Below are positions 35,987-45,189 of a DNA stretch of 64,000 nucleotides, in pieces. Below the pieces are notes generated by a model. The model was not told the DNA's origin, made no database searches, and saw only the letters and a list, made by a program, of their open reading frames with translations. Positions within the stretch are counted from its first letter, which is position 1, and each line of letters opens with the position of its first letter. Both the position numbers and the translations under genes were made by a program. The stretch spans positions 120,878-184,877 of the forward strand of contig CANMPD010000007.1 of NCBI GenBank assembly GCA_947499635.1, in the 5' to 3' direction. Origin of the DNA: an uncultured Paracoccaceae bacterium. Its GTDB lineage: Bacteria; Pseudomonadota; Alphaproteobacteria; Rhodobacterales; Rhodobacteraceae.

Positions 35987-36157
35987 GGTCGTCCTAAGTT
36001 TATCCCGTCCATGGGTGAAACACGTTTCTGCATTATCATCCATTTCTGGCTTTTAGGAGCAAAATTGGCTAATTTGCGCTGCATTGCAAGTGGGTCGCTT
36101 TCACGCTATGTGCCAACGCTGATCACTCTGAACGCTCGATATAAGGTAACTACCGCT

Positions 36158-37495
36158 ATGACTGCGCCGAAATCCTCTGTTCCTAAGAAGCTATTTATCA
36201 AAACCTACGGGTGTCAGATGAATGTTTATGACAGTGAACGTATGGCTGAAGCAATGGGGGGCGAAGGGTATGTCGAGACGAAAAGCCCTGATGACGCAGA
36301 TATGATCTTGCTCAATACATGCCATATTCGTGAAAAAGCGGCGGAAAAAGTGTATTCTGAACTTGGGCGTTTTAAAGGATTGAAGGCTGAAAAGCCGGAT
36401 CTAAAGATTGGCGTTGCAGGGTGTGTTGCGCAGGCTGAGGGGCAAGAAATTATGCGTCGGCAGCCTTTGGTCGATCTCGTGGTTGGGCCGCAAAGTTATC
36501 ATCGCCTTCCTGAAATGGAAGCCAAAGCGCGCACTGGTAAAAAAGTAATCGACACGGATTTTCCTGAGGAAGATAAGTTTGAAAAGCTTAAGAAACGCCC
36601 CAAAGCCAAGCGAGGTCCAACCGCGTTTTTAACGGTGCAAGAAGGGTGCGACAAATTCTGCGCGTTTTGTGTTGTTCCTTATACGCGCGGTGCCGAGGTG
36701 TCTCGTCCAGCGCGACGTATTTTGACCGAGGCACAGGATTTGGTAGAGCGTGGCGTGCGTGAAGTTACATTGTTGGGGCAAAACGTGAATGCATATCACG
36801 GTGCGGGTGAGAACGGGGACCTCACGCTTGCTCAGTTGATTTGGGAGTTAAATCAAATCGATGGCCTTGAGCGCATTCGATACACGACAAGCCATCCAAA
36901 TGACATGCTTGACGATCTGATCGAAGCACATGGTACCTGTGACAAACTCATGCCATATTTGCATCTGCCGGTGCAGGCAGGGTCGGATAAAATTCTCAAA
37001 CGTATGAACCGGTCGCATACTGCTGAAAGCTACATTCGCTTGATCGAACGTATCCGTGCCGCGCGACCCGATATCCTGATTTCAGGAGACTTCATTGTTG
37101 GGTTTCCTGAAGAAACCGAAGAGGATTTCCAGGCAACCTTGGATCTGATTTCGGAAGTGAAATATGGAACAGCCTATTCGTTTAAATACTCTACGCGACC
37201 GGGTACCCCTGCGGCGGAACGCCCTCAAGTAGATGTAAAGGAGGCAGACGAACGTCTGCAACGGTTGCAAGCGTTGTTAATGCAACAACAGCGTGAGATA
37301 CAAGATAGCATGATCGGGCGTGAAGTAGGGGTCCTGCTGGAGCGGAAAGGACGCTTTGAGGGGCAGATGGTCGGAAAATCGGATTATCTTCATTCCGTCC
37401 ATGTCGCCAATTGCGATAAGCCTATCGGAGATCTGGTGCGCGTGCGTGTCGTGTCGTCGGGAACAAATTCACTGAAAGGCGAACTAGTAAGCTAG
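36158..37495 (+). CDS. miaB: tRNA-2-methylthio-N6-dimethylallyladenosine synthase
   Basis: 445 residues from ATG 36158, with AAGG at 36143-36146. The frame is open back to 36011 but the added residues lack family character. The N-terminal [4Fe-4S] cysteines are in [15 protein letters not shown] and AGCVAQ. The radical-SAM cluster is [23 protein letters not shown] and a C-terminal TRAM domain ([18 protein letters not shown]) complete the family. It adds the methylthio group at A37 of certain tRNAs. First of a conserved housekeeping block. Confidence 0.95.
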   Translation: MTAPKSSVPKKLFIKTYGCQMNVYDSERMAEAMGGEGYVETKSPDDADMILLNTCHIREKAAEKVYSELGRFKGLKAEKPDLKIGVAGCVAQAEGQEIMRRQPLVDLVVGPQSYHRLPEMEAKARTGKKVIDTDFPEEDKFEKLKKRPKAKRGPTAFLTVQEGCDKFCAFCVVPYTRGAEVSRPARRILTEAQDLVERGVREVTLLGQNVNAYHGAGENGDLTLAQLIWELNQIDGLERIRYTTSHPNDMLDDLIEAHGTCDKLMPYLHLPVQAGSDKILKRMNRSHTAESYIRLIERIRAARPDILISGDFIVGFPEETEEDFQATLDLISEVKYGTAYSFKYSTRPGTPAAERPQVDVKEADERLQRLQALLMQQQREIQDSMIGREVGVLLERKGRFEGQMVGKSDYLHSVHVANCDKPIGDLVRVRVVSSGTNSLKGELVS

Positions 37496-37746
37496 TAAAG
37501 CTGTGCAGTGATTTGTGCTTATACTTGGGTGATTAATCTGAGTGATTAATGAGGTGTTTACTGCAGTGTTTCCAATTCAAGTGCAATGATCGTGTTACTG
37601 TGGGTTTGTTGATACTTATTTTTAGAATGCAGTGTTTCGTGCGGAAATTTACTTCGTATTTTCACTTACGGCAGTTTAAGAATATGTAAAACCTGCGGGC
37701 TGCAAGAAGGGTTGGCCGGGGCGTGGAATTTAAAAGGATGTCTGTT

Positions 37747-38319
37747 GTGCCGGATAAATTGAAGAAAAATAGTTTGTCGATGATCGCTGTTGTTGCCGCT
37801 ATTGGCTCAATTCTGGCAGCGCCAGTTGCTGCTCAGTCGCGAATTGGGGATCAGGAAAGTTATGTTCCAACGATCTGGGTAGATCCTGATGGCTGTGAGC
37901 ATTGGGTTTTGGACGATGGTGCCGAAGGCTATATGACGACGCACTTAAGACCAAACGGTAAGCCTGTGTGTCGTGTGGGGCAAATGTGCGGCATGCTGCA
38001 AACTGATCAATTTTTTGCGACAGATAAGTCTTTTATTAATGCGACAGGACGTCAGCGTTTAGAAGAATTTTTCCGCCGGACGAAAGATGACACCCGTTCC
38101 TATGTAATCGCAGGCCATACGGACAGTCGTGCATCCGATGAATACAATATCGGTCTCTCCGAGCGGCGTGCAAATGCGGTTGCCGATGTCGCAAGCAGTA
38201 TTGGCGGCGTGCGAGTCTCTGAAGTTCGGGCCTATGGTGAACGTGATCCACGCAAGCCAAATACCTCGGCTGCGAATATGGCGGAGAATCGCCGTGTTGA
38301 AATCTATTGCTTGCGCTAA
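37747..38319 (+). CDS. OmpA-family protein with N-terminal GCEHW module
   Basis: 190 residues from GTG 37747, the start best spaced from AAAAGG (37732-37737). ATG 37738 and GTG 37723 are in frame. A signal peptide ends near APVAAQ. Then comes a 33-residue Cys/Trp module (IWVDPDGCEHWVLDDG and on to GKPVC) and, from about residue 95, an OmpA C-terminal peptidoglycan-binding domain (VIAGHTDSRASDEYNIGLSE, RRANAVADV, and NRRVEIYC). Periplasmic or outer-membrane associated, likely tethering to peptidoglycan. The module recurs in the next gene. Confidence 0.85.
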   Translation: MPDKLKKNSLSMIAVVAAIGSILAAPVAAQSRIGDQESYVPTIWVDPDGCEHWVLDDGAEGYMTTHLRPNGKPVCRVGQMCGMLQTDQFFATDKSFINATGRQRLEEFFRRTKDDTRSYVIAGHTDSRASDEYNIGLSERRANAVADVASSIGGVRVSEVRAYGERDPRKPNTSAANMAENRRVEIYCLR

Positions 38320-38331
38320 GGGAGAGAACAG

Positions 38332-38637
38332 ATGAATTTTATTAAGCCTATCGTAGCGCTTGGGTTTGTCGCGGGTGTTTCTGCCTGTGGTGATATTCAA
38401 AACAAAACCATTGATCAGAATATTTTCGATGGCGGTAAGGGTGATTTATCAAACCTGACAGCGGGTATTTGGGTGGATCCGGTCGGCTGTGAGCATTGGA
38501 TCATTGACGATGGTGTCGAAGGATATCTTGATACGCGTCGTACGCCTGATGGAAAGCCTGTTTGCAATAGTACTCTGCCTAAGAACACGGCCAATGGTGC
38601 GTTCAAAAAAGGGTCAACATTCTTTGATCCGATTTAA
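38332..38637 (+). CDS. Small lipoprotein sharing the GCEHW module
   Basis: 101 residues. The lipobox VSAC follows a short signal peptide (Cys near residue 19). The body is mainly one copy of the module seen in the upstream OmpA-like protein: IWVDPVGCEHWIIDDG, then EGYL and GKPVC. It lies 12 bases after the OmpA-like stop with a GGGAG ribosome site, so the pair forms an operon ended by the terminator at 38664. Function unknown; probably works with the upstream protein at the outer membrane. Confidence 0.8.
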   Translation: MNFIKPIVALGFVAGVSACGDIQNKTIDQNIFDGGKGDLSNLTAGIWVDPVGCEHWIIDDGVEGYLDTRRTPDGKPVCNSTLPKNTANGAFKKGSTFFDPI

Positions 38638-38663
38638 CGGGATAAGCAATTTTCCAGACATAT

Positions 38664-38695
38664 CGGGCGCTCTCTTGGTGAGAGTGCCCGTTTTT
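38664..38695 (+). terminator. Intrinsic terminator after the lipoprotein gene
   Basis: CGGGCGCTCTC (38664-38674) pairs with GAGAGTGCCCG (38680-38690), 11 base pairs with one G-U, loop of 5, followed by TTTTT. Confidence 0.9.
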
Positions 38696-38845
38696 GTTTC
38701 AAATGTGTGAAATTCACATTGGCTATCTTGCGCGACAGGATTTGGACAGGCAAGATAGAGGGGAACTCAAAATGACAGGAGCGCCGTTTGGCAATTTATG
38801 TCCTGACCCAATTAAATATATGGGCCGACTGGCAAGGCAGTTTAA

Positions 38846-39823
38846 ATGTCTGAGCTTGTTTTAGAATTTCCTGATAATCGATTGCTTGTAAGCCTTTGTG
38901 GAGAGCATGGGCGACATCTTACCGAAATTGAGCACCGTCTAGATGTTCAAATTCCACAGCGTGGAAATCAGTTGGTAGTCATGGCCGATGATGAGGCTTT
39001 GGTTGAACGCGCAGCCCAATTGTTAGAGGCGCTCTATGAACGATTGGTAACGGGAAAGCCTGTTGAAATCGCCGATATAGACCGCGAGCTTCGTCTGGAT
39101 CGTTCTGACGAAGATACTGATGCAACCCCCGACAGTCAGCTTGAAATGTTCGGTGGAGGTCCCGTTGAGGTTAAGACACGGAAAAAGCTAGTCGAGCCGC
39201 GGACTGACGCCCAGAAAGCGTATGTAAAAAACCTGTTTGAGAACGAAATGGTGTTCGGGATTGGTCCCGCTGGAACTGGTAAAACCTATCTCGCAGTGGC
39301 GGTTGGGGTTTCAATGTTCATTCAAGGGCATGTCGATAAAATAATCCTGTGCCGCCCCGCAGTGGAAGCAGGGGAGCGGTTGGGTTTTTTACCTGGTACC
39401 CAAGAAGAAAAAGTCGACCCTTATATGCAGCCTTTGTATGATGCATTGAATGATTTCTTGCCAGGTAAGCAACTTGCCAAACTCAAAGAGGAAAAGACCA
39501 TCGAGATAGCACCACTGGCATTCATGCGTGGTCGAACGCTATCCAATGCCTTTGTCGTTCTAGATGAAGCTCAAAACGCGACGACAATGCAGATGAAGAT
39601 GTTTTTGACACGTCTTGGTGAAGGCTCGCGTATGGTTATCACTGGGGACCGTAGTCAGGTTGATTTACCACGCGGTGTCACGTCTGGATTGCGGGATGCA
39701 GAGCGCCTTTTGGCAGGGATAGATGATATATCCTTTAATTATTTCACGGCTGATGACGTTGTGCGCCACCCGCTTGTTGCAGCAATTATTAAAGCGTATG
39801 AGGCTGATGAAACTCCAGCATGA
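38846..39823 (+). CDS. ybeZ: PhoH-family ATPase (YbeZ)
   Basis: 325 residues. A short N-terminal KH-like region (LEFPDNRLLVSLCGEHGRHL) precedes the PhoH P-loop ATPase: Walker A GPAGTGKT near residue 141, Walker B FVVLDEAQN, and sensor region ITGDRSQVDLPRG. Directly followed by ybeY, its usual partner in RNA metabolism and ribosome maturation. A short upstream frame at 38772 overlaps its start. Confidence 0.93.
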   Translation: MSELVLEFPDNRLLVSLCGEHGRHLTEIEHRLDVQIPQRGNQLVVMADDEALVERAAQLLEALYERLVTGKPVEIADIDRELRLDRSDEDTDATPDSQLEMFGGGPVEVKTRKKLVEPRTDAQKAYVKNLFENEMVFGIGPAGTGKTYLAVAVGVSMFIQGHVDKIILCRPAVEAGERLGFLPGTQEEKVDPYMQPLYDALNDFLPGKQLAKLKEEKTIEIAPLAFMRGRTLSNAFVVLDEAQNATTMQMKMFLTRLGEGSRMVITGDRSQVDLPRGVTSGLRDAERLLAGIDDISFNYFTADDVVRHPLVAAIIKAYEADETPA

Positions 39824-39903
39824 GCCTCTGAGCCGTTTATTCCCCGCCGCCATTGGTGCATCTCGGCCTTTTGTTTGGTGGTAGGGCCGGATATGTGCAT
39901 GAC

Positions 39904-40407
39904 ATGATATTGGATGTGATAATAGAAGATTCCCGTTGGAATGATGCTGATTTGGAAAAGCACGCTAAGGTTGCCGCACAGGCAACCTTGTTGCATTTGG
40001 GCTTATCTGATGGCGCGTGGGAAATTAGCGTAATGGGCTGTGGTGATACGCGTATAGCCGTGCTGAATGCTGAGTTTCGCAACAAAGATAGTGCAACGAA
40101 TGTCTTAAGCTGGCCTGCACAAGATTTGTCTGCGGACGTTGAAGGTAACGCCCCTTTGCTGCCAGAAGCTGATTTTATGGGGGATACAAGTCTCGGTGAT
40201 ATTGCGATTGCTTATGAGACTTGCCTACGCGAAGCAGCAGAAGCGGGAAAAGAATTCTCTGATCATCTGACACACCTTCTTGTTCATGGAATATTGCATC
40301 TTTTAGGTTATGATCACGTTCGTGATGGGGATGCCACAATTATGGAAACCTTAGAGGTTGAGGTACTTTGCAAATTAGGTATCTCGGACCCATATACAAT
40401 AAAATGA
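39904..40407 (+). CDS. ybeY: Endoribonuclease YbeY
   Basis: 167 residues from ATG 39904. GTG 39895 is an alternative and has GGCCGG close upstream. The zinc site HxxxHxxxxxH is present in HLLVHGILHLLGYDH, and the substrate strand region FRNKDSATNVLSWP is typical. Acts in 16S rRNA 3' maturation and ribosome quality control. Between ybeZ and the corC-like gene, the standard order. Confidence 0.94.
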   Translation: MILDVIIEDSRWNDADLEKHAKVAAQATLLHLGLSDGAWEISVMGCGDTRIAVLNAEFRNKDSATNVLSWPAQDLSADVEGNAPLLPEADFMGDTSLGDIAIAYETCLREAAEAGKEFSDHLTHLLVHGILHLLGYDHVRDGDATIMETLEVEVLCKLGISDPYTIK

Positions 40408-40445
40408 TAGGCTCAAACCCGGGCTGATTTGGATAGATAGGATCA

Positions 40446-41390
40446 ATGGGCGACGCAGACGGCAGTTCTAGAGCAGCGCAAGGCGCGCTGCAGGATTTTG
40501 GTGATATTAAAAGTGAAGGCTTTGATGAACCAAGCAAACAAGTAGCGAATGCTTTGGGCACTGGTATCGTGGCGCGGCTTTGGGGGCGTTTTATGCGACC
40601 CAGAGGAGGGGCACTCGAGGAGTCTGGCCGTAATGCTCAAGTTGATATTGAGGGTGTTGAAGCTGCGTGTTCACCGAGTGTGCTGAACCTGCGACGTCTG
40701 AGGGTTGAGGATGTTGCGATTCCAGCTGCAGAAATTGAAGCAGTTCCGGTCACTATCAGCCAAGATGATCTAGTTCAGGTCTTTCGCGAGTCCGGTTTTA
40801 CTCGCATCCCAGTATATCAAGAGACCTTGGATACACCACTTGGCTTTGTGCATCTCAAAGATTTTGCACTAACGCATGGGTTTAACGGGGATGGCGGTAA
40901 GTTTGATCTTGGGGACATGTTACGACCTCTTCTTTTTGTGCCGCCATCGATGCCAATCGGCGTATTGTTGACGAAGATGCAAGCCGAGAGACGGCATATG
41001 GCATTGGTGATTGATGAGTATGGCGGGGTCGATGGTATCTTGAGCATCGAGGATTTGATTGAGCAGGTTGTTGGTGAAATCGAAGATGAACACGACAGTG
41101 ATGAAGATCAAACTTGGATCAAGGAAAAACCAGGGTGTTATCTTGCACAAGCTCGGACATCACTTCCGGAGTTCCAAGCAGAGATTGGTCAATCTTTGAC
41201 CAGTCACGAGGATGTTGATGAAGAAGGCATCGATACATTAGGCGGATTGGTTTTTATGTTGTCGGGACGCGTGCCGGCACGTGGCGAGGTCATCCAACAT
41301 CCTGAAGGTACAGAATTCGAAGTGATCGATGCTGATCCCCGACGGATTAAGCGTCTTCGCGTGCGTCTGCCTGATGTCGCGGCGGAATGA
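40446..41390 (+). CDS. ybeX: CorC/HlyC-family protein with CBS pair (YbeX)
   Basis: 314 residues. Two CBS domains occupy about residues 75-215 (VFRESGFTRIPVYQETLDTP and MALVIDEYGGVDGILSIEDL). The CorC_HlyC FAD-binding-like domain follows (ARTSLPEFQAEIGQSL, then GIDTLGGLVFMLSGRVPARG). No membrane domain, like YbeX/CorC, which is linked to divalent cation efflux and ribosome function. Its stop overlaps the lnt start by 4 bases. Confidence 0.92.
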   Translation: MGDADGSSRAAQGALQDFGDIKSEGFDEPSKQVANALGTGIVARLWGRFMRPRGGALEESGRNAQVDIEGVEAACSPSVLNLRRLRVEDVAIPAAEIEAVPVTISQDDLVQVFRESGFTRIPVYQETLDTPLGFVHLKDFALTHGFNGDGGKFDLGDMLRPLLFVPPSMPIGVLLTKMQAERRHMALVIDEYGGVDGILSIEDLIEQVVGEIEDEHDSDEDQTWIKEKPGCYLAQARTSLPEFQAEIGQSLTSHEDVDEEGIDTLGGLVFMLSGRVPARGEVIQHPEGTEFEVIDADPRRIKRLRVRLPDVAAE

Positions 41391-42865
41391 AACTTAGTTT
41401 TGAACGTGTGAAATGGCCATTGGCTGCACTCGCAGCTGGGATTCTGACGGCGCAGGGACTTGCTCCTGTGAATTCTGCTCTTGCGGCGGCTGCGGGATTA
41501 TTGGCGATTGCCTGTGTCTTCCTGCAGTCAAGCACCGTGCGTCAGGCGAGCTTGGTCGGTTGGTTCTATGGGGTGGGTTACTTTGCTTGCGGTCTTGCCT
41601 GGATCGTGGAGCCATTTCAGGTCGATGCTGCGCAAACTGGCTGGATGGCACCTTTTGCTCTTATAGGTATGGCTGGCGGGCTTGCGCTGTTTTGGGGGGC
41701 AGGGTTTGCCCTTGGGCAGTTTGCCGGGCGTGGGGCGATGCGAATTGTAACGCTTATCGGCGCGTGGGGTCTTTTTGAACTTGCACGCGCCTATGTCTTG
41801 ACTGGGTTCCCCTGGGCAGGTTTGGGGCAGTTGGCATTGAATAAAGGGGGCTTGGTTTTATTGCCTTGGATCGGTGCGCAGGGCCTGGGACTGTGGTGGA
41901 TGGCCTCTATTTTGCCGTTATCACTTGTGCTGCGGCGGCAATGGGTCGGAATACTCGCTCTTCTTCCTCTCGGTGTCATATGTTTTATAGGCCAGCGGTT
42001 GCCGCCTGTTGTGGAAATGACGGAACATAAAGTCCGCATTGTGCAGCCCAACGCCCCGCAAGATGAAAAATGGGATCAGCAAAAGCGATGGATCTTTTTT
42101 GATCGTTTGTTGAACTATACCGCTGCGGAAGGTGATGTTGATCTGGTGGTTTGGCCTGAAACATCGGCGCCAGGACTGTTGAATTACTTGCATGACCCTA
42201 TGTTGCAAATGCTTGATGCGGCAAAGGGAACACCCGTTCTGTTCGGCGTACAACGAGAGGAGCGCGGTGAGTATTTTAATTCCGCGGTGGTTTTAAAGGA
42301 CTCGGTCACGGACCTCGACATTTATGACAAGATGCATCTGGTTCCATTTGGGGAATACATGCCGTTGGCCACGCTTATGTCAAAGATTGGCGTCTTTGGT
42401 CTGGCTGCGCGCACACAGAGCGGTTTTGCGGCCGGTGGAGAGCAGGGTCTTTTGGATTTACCCATCGGTATGGCTTTGCCATTAATTTGCTACGAAGGGG
42501 TTTTTGCACAGGATGTCGCGCGAAGTGCACAGCGACCTGAGGTGATGATACTTATTACAAATGATGCTTGGTTTGGTACACGTTCCGGCCCGCAGCAGCA
42601 TCTTGTACAGGCGCAACTGCGCGCCGCTGAACAGGGCTTGCCTATGGTGCGGGCTGCAAATACTGGGATTTCTGCGATGATTGATCCGTTTGGACGCATA
42701 GTTGAACAAATCCCGCAGCAGCAAGCAGGGTTTGTGGACGCGATTTTACCCGCAGCGCTGCCAAAAACTGTTTACAGTCAAACTGGGGATTGGCCAGCTT
42801 TGGTCTTGGCTACGTTATGTGTGTTGGCTGGGTTTGTTGTGCGGGATCATTCACGGTCTACTTAG
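41387..42865 (+). CDS. lnt: Apolipoprotein N-acyltransferase
   Basis: 492 residues. The N-terminal half holds about six to seven membrane helices. The C-terminal periplasmic carbon-nitrogen hydrolase domain has its triad in VVWPETSAP (Glu), KMHLVPFGEYMP (Lys) and ICYEGVF (Cys). Performs the last step of lipoprotein maturation. Translationally coupled to ybeX by ATGA. Confidence 0.95.
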   Translation: MKLSFERVKWPLAALAAGILTAQGLAPVNSALAAAAGLLAIACVFLQSSTVRQASLVGWFYGVGYFACGLAWIVEPFQVDAAQTGWMAPFALIGMAGGLALFWGAGFALGQFAGRGAMRIVTLIGAWGLFELARAYVLTGFPWAGLGQLALNKGGLVLLPWIGAQGLGLWWMASILPLSLVLRRQWVGILALLPLGVICFIGQRLPPVVEMTEHKVRIVQPNAPQDEKWDQQKRWIFFDRLLNYTAAEGDVDLVVWPETSAPGLLNYLHDPMLQMLDAAKGTPVLFGVQREERGEYFNSAVVLKDSVTDLDIYDKMHLVPFGEYMPLATLMSKIGVFGLAARTQSGFAAGGEQGLLDLPIGMALPLICYEGVFAQDVARSAQRPEVMILITNDAWFGTRSGPQQHLVQAQLRAAEQGLPMVRAANTGISAMIDPFGRIVEQIPQQQAGFVDAILPAALPKTVYSQTGDWPALVLATLCVLAGFVVRDHSRST

Positions 42866-42936
42866 TCACGGGATATTAAGACACGGCGTGTATCCAATTG
42901 ACCCTAGGGCGCTGCACACGTATGGCGTACAGATTG

Positions 42937-42981
42937 CTGCCACAACGGCTTCCTGGCGTGGCGGTTTAACTGAATGGAGCA
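42937..42981 (+). ncRNA. SAM/SAH riboswitch upstream of metK
   Basis: The core reads CACAACGGCTTCCTGGCGTG, matching the SAM/SAH riboswitch consensus I know, with stem GCCAC (42939-42943) / GTGGC (42958-42962). The downstream strand ATGGAGCA (42974-42981) makes the pseudoknot and contains the GGAG ribosome-binding site of metK, whose ATG is at 42988. Ligand binding would hide the ribosome site and reduce MetK synthesis when SAM is abundant. Confidence 0.92.
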
Positions 42982-42987
42982 CTTTTC

Positions 42988-44169
42988 ATGAGCCGTAAGA
43001 ATTATACCTTCACTTCCGAGTCCGTATCTGAGGGGCATCCAGACAAGGTCTGTGACCGCATCTCGGATGCTGTTCTCGATGCTTTTCTTGCAGAAGAGCC
43101 GGAAGCACGCGTTGCTGCTGAGACATTTGCCACAACAAACCGGGTGGTTATTGGGGGCGAAGTTGGCCTTTCCGATCAAGGTAAGCTTGCCGAATATATG
43201 GGTAAGATTGATCCTATTATCCGTGCCTGCATCAAGGATATCGGGTATGAGCAGGATAAGTTTCACCATGAAACTGTAAAAATCACCAATCTTCTACACG
43301 AGCAATCGGCACATATCGCGCAAGGCGTTGATGCTGCGGTGGACAAGGATGAAGGGGCTGGTGACCAAGGCATTATGTTCGGTTACGCAACAAATGAGAC
43401 CCCGGATCTGATGCCTGCGCCTATTCAATATGCGCATGCGATTTTGCGTCGCTTAGCTGAGGTGCGTAAGGATGGCACCGAACCGGCTTTGGGGCCGGAT
43501 GCCAAATCTCAGCTTTCGGTGAGATACGAAGATGGTAAGCCGGTTGGCATATCGTCCTTGGTGTTGTCGACACAGCATTTGGATGAAAGCCTGAGCTCAG
43601 CTGATATTCGGGGCATCATTGAGCCCTATATCACCGAAGTTTTACCGGACGGCTGGTTGAGTGCAGACACTGTATGGCATGTGAACCCGACAGGTAAATT
43701 CGTCATTGGTGGTCCTGATGGAGATGCAGGACTCACTGGTCGAAAAATCATTGTTGATACTTATGGCGGGGCTGCACCACATGGTGGTGGGGCATTCTCG
43801 GGTAAAGATCCAACTAAAGTAGATCGTTCTGCGGCTTACGTTGCGCGCTATCTGGCGAAAAATATCGTTGCAGCTGGTATGGCTGAACGCTGCACCATTC
43901 AGTTGTCATACGCAATTGGCGTTGCTGCGCCGTTGTCCATATATGCGGATACGCATGGAACGGGTCAGGTAGATGAGGCTGCGATCGAAGCGGCTATCCC
44001 TCAGGTTATTGATCTTACACCACGGGGTATTCGTACGCATTTGGGGCTTAATAAACCTATCTATCAGCGCACTGCGGCTTATGGTCATTTTGGTCGAGCG
44101 CCTGAAGCTGACGGCGGGTTCTCGTGGGAGCGGGATGACTTGGTTGCAGCTCTGAAAAAATCAGTGTGA
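42988..44169 (+). CDS. metK: S-adenosylmethionine synthetase
   Basis: 393 residues, normal length. Signature segments: [30 protein letters not shown] and [19 protein letters not shown]. Converts methionine and ATP to SAM. Controlled in the leader by the SAM/SAH riboswitch, an end-product feedback loop. A terminator follows at 44196. Confidence 0.97.
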   Translation: MSRKNYTFTSESVSEGHPDKVCDRISDAVLDAFLAEEPEARVAAETFATTNRVVIGGEVGLSDQGKLAEYMGKIDPIIRACIKDIGYEQDKFHHETVKITNLLHEQSAHIAQGVDAAVDKDEGAGDQGIMFGYATNETPDLMPAPIQYAHAILRRLAEVRKDGTEPALGPDAKSQLSVRYEDGKPVGISSLVLSTQHLDESLSSADIRGIIEPYITEVLPDGWLSADTVWHVNPTGKFVIGGPDGDAGLTGRKIIVDTYGGAAPHGGGAFSGKDPTKVDRSAAYVARYLAKNIVAAGMAERCTIQLSYAIGVAAPLSIYADTHGTGQVDEAAIEAAIPQVIDLTPRGIRTHLGLNKPIYQRTAAYGHFGRAPEADGGFSWERDDLVAALKKSV

Positions 44170-44195
44170 TCCTATATTTTATTCCAAAATGATGG

Positions 44196-44220
44196 GGCGG
44201 TGCGAATGCGCCGCCTTATT
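44196..44220 (+). terminator. Terminator after metK
   Basis: GGCGGTGC (44196-44203) and GCGCCGCC (44208-44215) form an 8-base stem with tetraloop GAAT, followed by TTATT. It lies 27 bases after the metK stop. Confidence 0.7.
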
Positions 44221-44341
44221 ACATTGCGATGATGTGAGCCATGGTCTCAATACGCGATGATGTGACCTATGACTTGACCTATCTGATGTCATACGGCACA
44301 GGAGATGGCGAAAACGCCACACTCTCCTGTAGGAAGCTGAT

Positions 44342-45100
44342 ATGTCTGACTCATCCCCCTCTAAGACGCCAAATGAGGCTGATACGTCGCAGACACATGA
44401 TACCGGTGCGCCTTGGCGGAACTTTTATGGCCGTTTTAAAGGGAAGGCACTCAAGCCCAACCAGGAACGCTATATCGAAGAAGACTTGGCAGGTCTAAGT
44501 CCCGGCGCTGTAACGTGGGAAGAGAATCCAAATCGAACGCCACTGGATTTAGAAACGCTTTTTGGCGCGCGTGATGTATGGCTTGAAGTTGGTTTTGGAG
44601 GTGGGGAACACCTTGTTCATCAGGCAAGCAATAATCCCAATGTTGGTATCATTGGGGCAGAACCCTATATCAACGGGATCGCCATGCTGCTGACGAAGCT
44701 GCGAAACAGTGATGTCAGCAATGTTGCCGTGCACCCGGGGGATGCACGGGATTTGATGGATGTTTTACCGCCCCAATCTCTGTCCAAAGCATTTCTATTG
44801 TATCCTGATCCTTGGCCTAAAGCACGTCACCACCGCCGCCGCTTTGTAACACAAGAGCACCTTGCACCGCTGGCACGTGCATTAAAGCCGGGGGCGATTT
44901 TTCGGGTTGCCACAGATATTCCAGATTATGTGCGTCAAACTTTGGAAGAAGTTCCCAAGGCAGGTTTTCGCTGGCTTGCAGAGGGGCCGACAGATTGGCG
45001 CGAGCCTTGGGATGATTGGATTTCGACACGTTACGAGCAAAAAGCGCTCCGCGAAGGGCGCATGCCGCACTATCTTACATTTTGCCGCACGGGTGACTAA
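44342..45100 (+). CDS. trmB: tRNA (guanine-N7-)-methyltransferase
   Basis: 252 residues. Motif I LEVGFGGGEHLVHQA, the acceptor region FLLYPDPWPKARHHRRRFV and the C-terminal WEPW-like REPWDDWISTRYEQKA identify TrmB, which makes m7G46 in tRNA using SAM. The N-terminus (first 45 residues) is a poorly conserved extension. Follows metK, the SAM supplier. Confidence 0.94.
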   Translation: MSDSSPSKTPNEADTSQTHDTGAPWRNFYGRFKGKALKPNQERYIEEDLAGLSPGAVTWEENPNRTPLDLETLFGARDVWLEVGFGGGEHLVHQASNNPNVGIIGAEPYINGIAMLLTKLRNSDVSNVAVHPGDARDLMDVLPPQSLSKAFLLYPDPWPKARHHRRRFVTQEHLAPLARALKPGAIFRVATDIPDYVRQTLEEVPKAGFRWLAEGPTDWREPWDDWISTRYEQKALREGRMPHYLTFCRTGD

Positions 45101-45189
45101 TGTACAGAACTATTGGCGGCGCTTAGGCCGTGGACTATGTGCGTATCATGCGGTAACAGCAAGGCGACTTTGAGAGAGGATGCCCGCCC

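Noticed and set aside
37496..37722. Hidden gene or RNA between miaB and the OmpA-like gene
   Set aside because: Only a short repeated GTGATTAAT motif; no start/ribosome-site pair or stable fold seen.
44241..44498. 85-codon frame between metK and trmB
   Set aside because: Overlaps the start of the well-supported trmB gene in another frame, has no family resemblance and a poor ribosome site.
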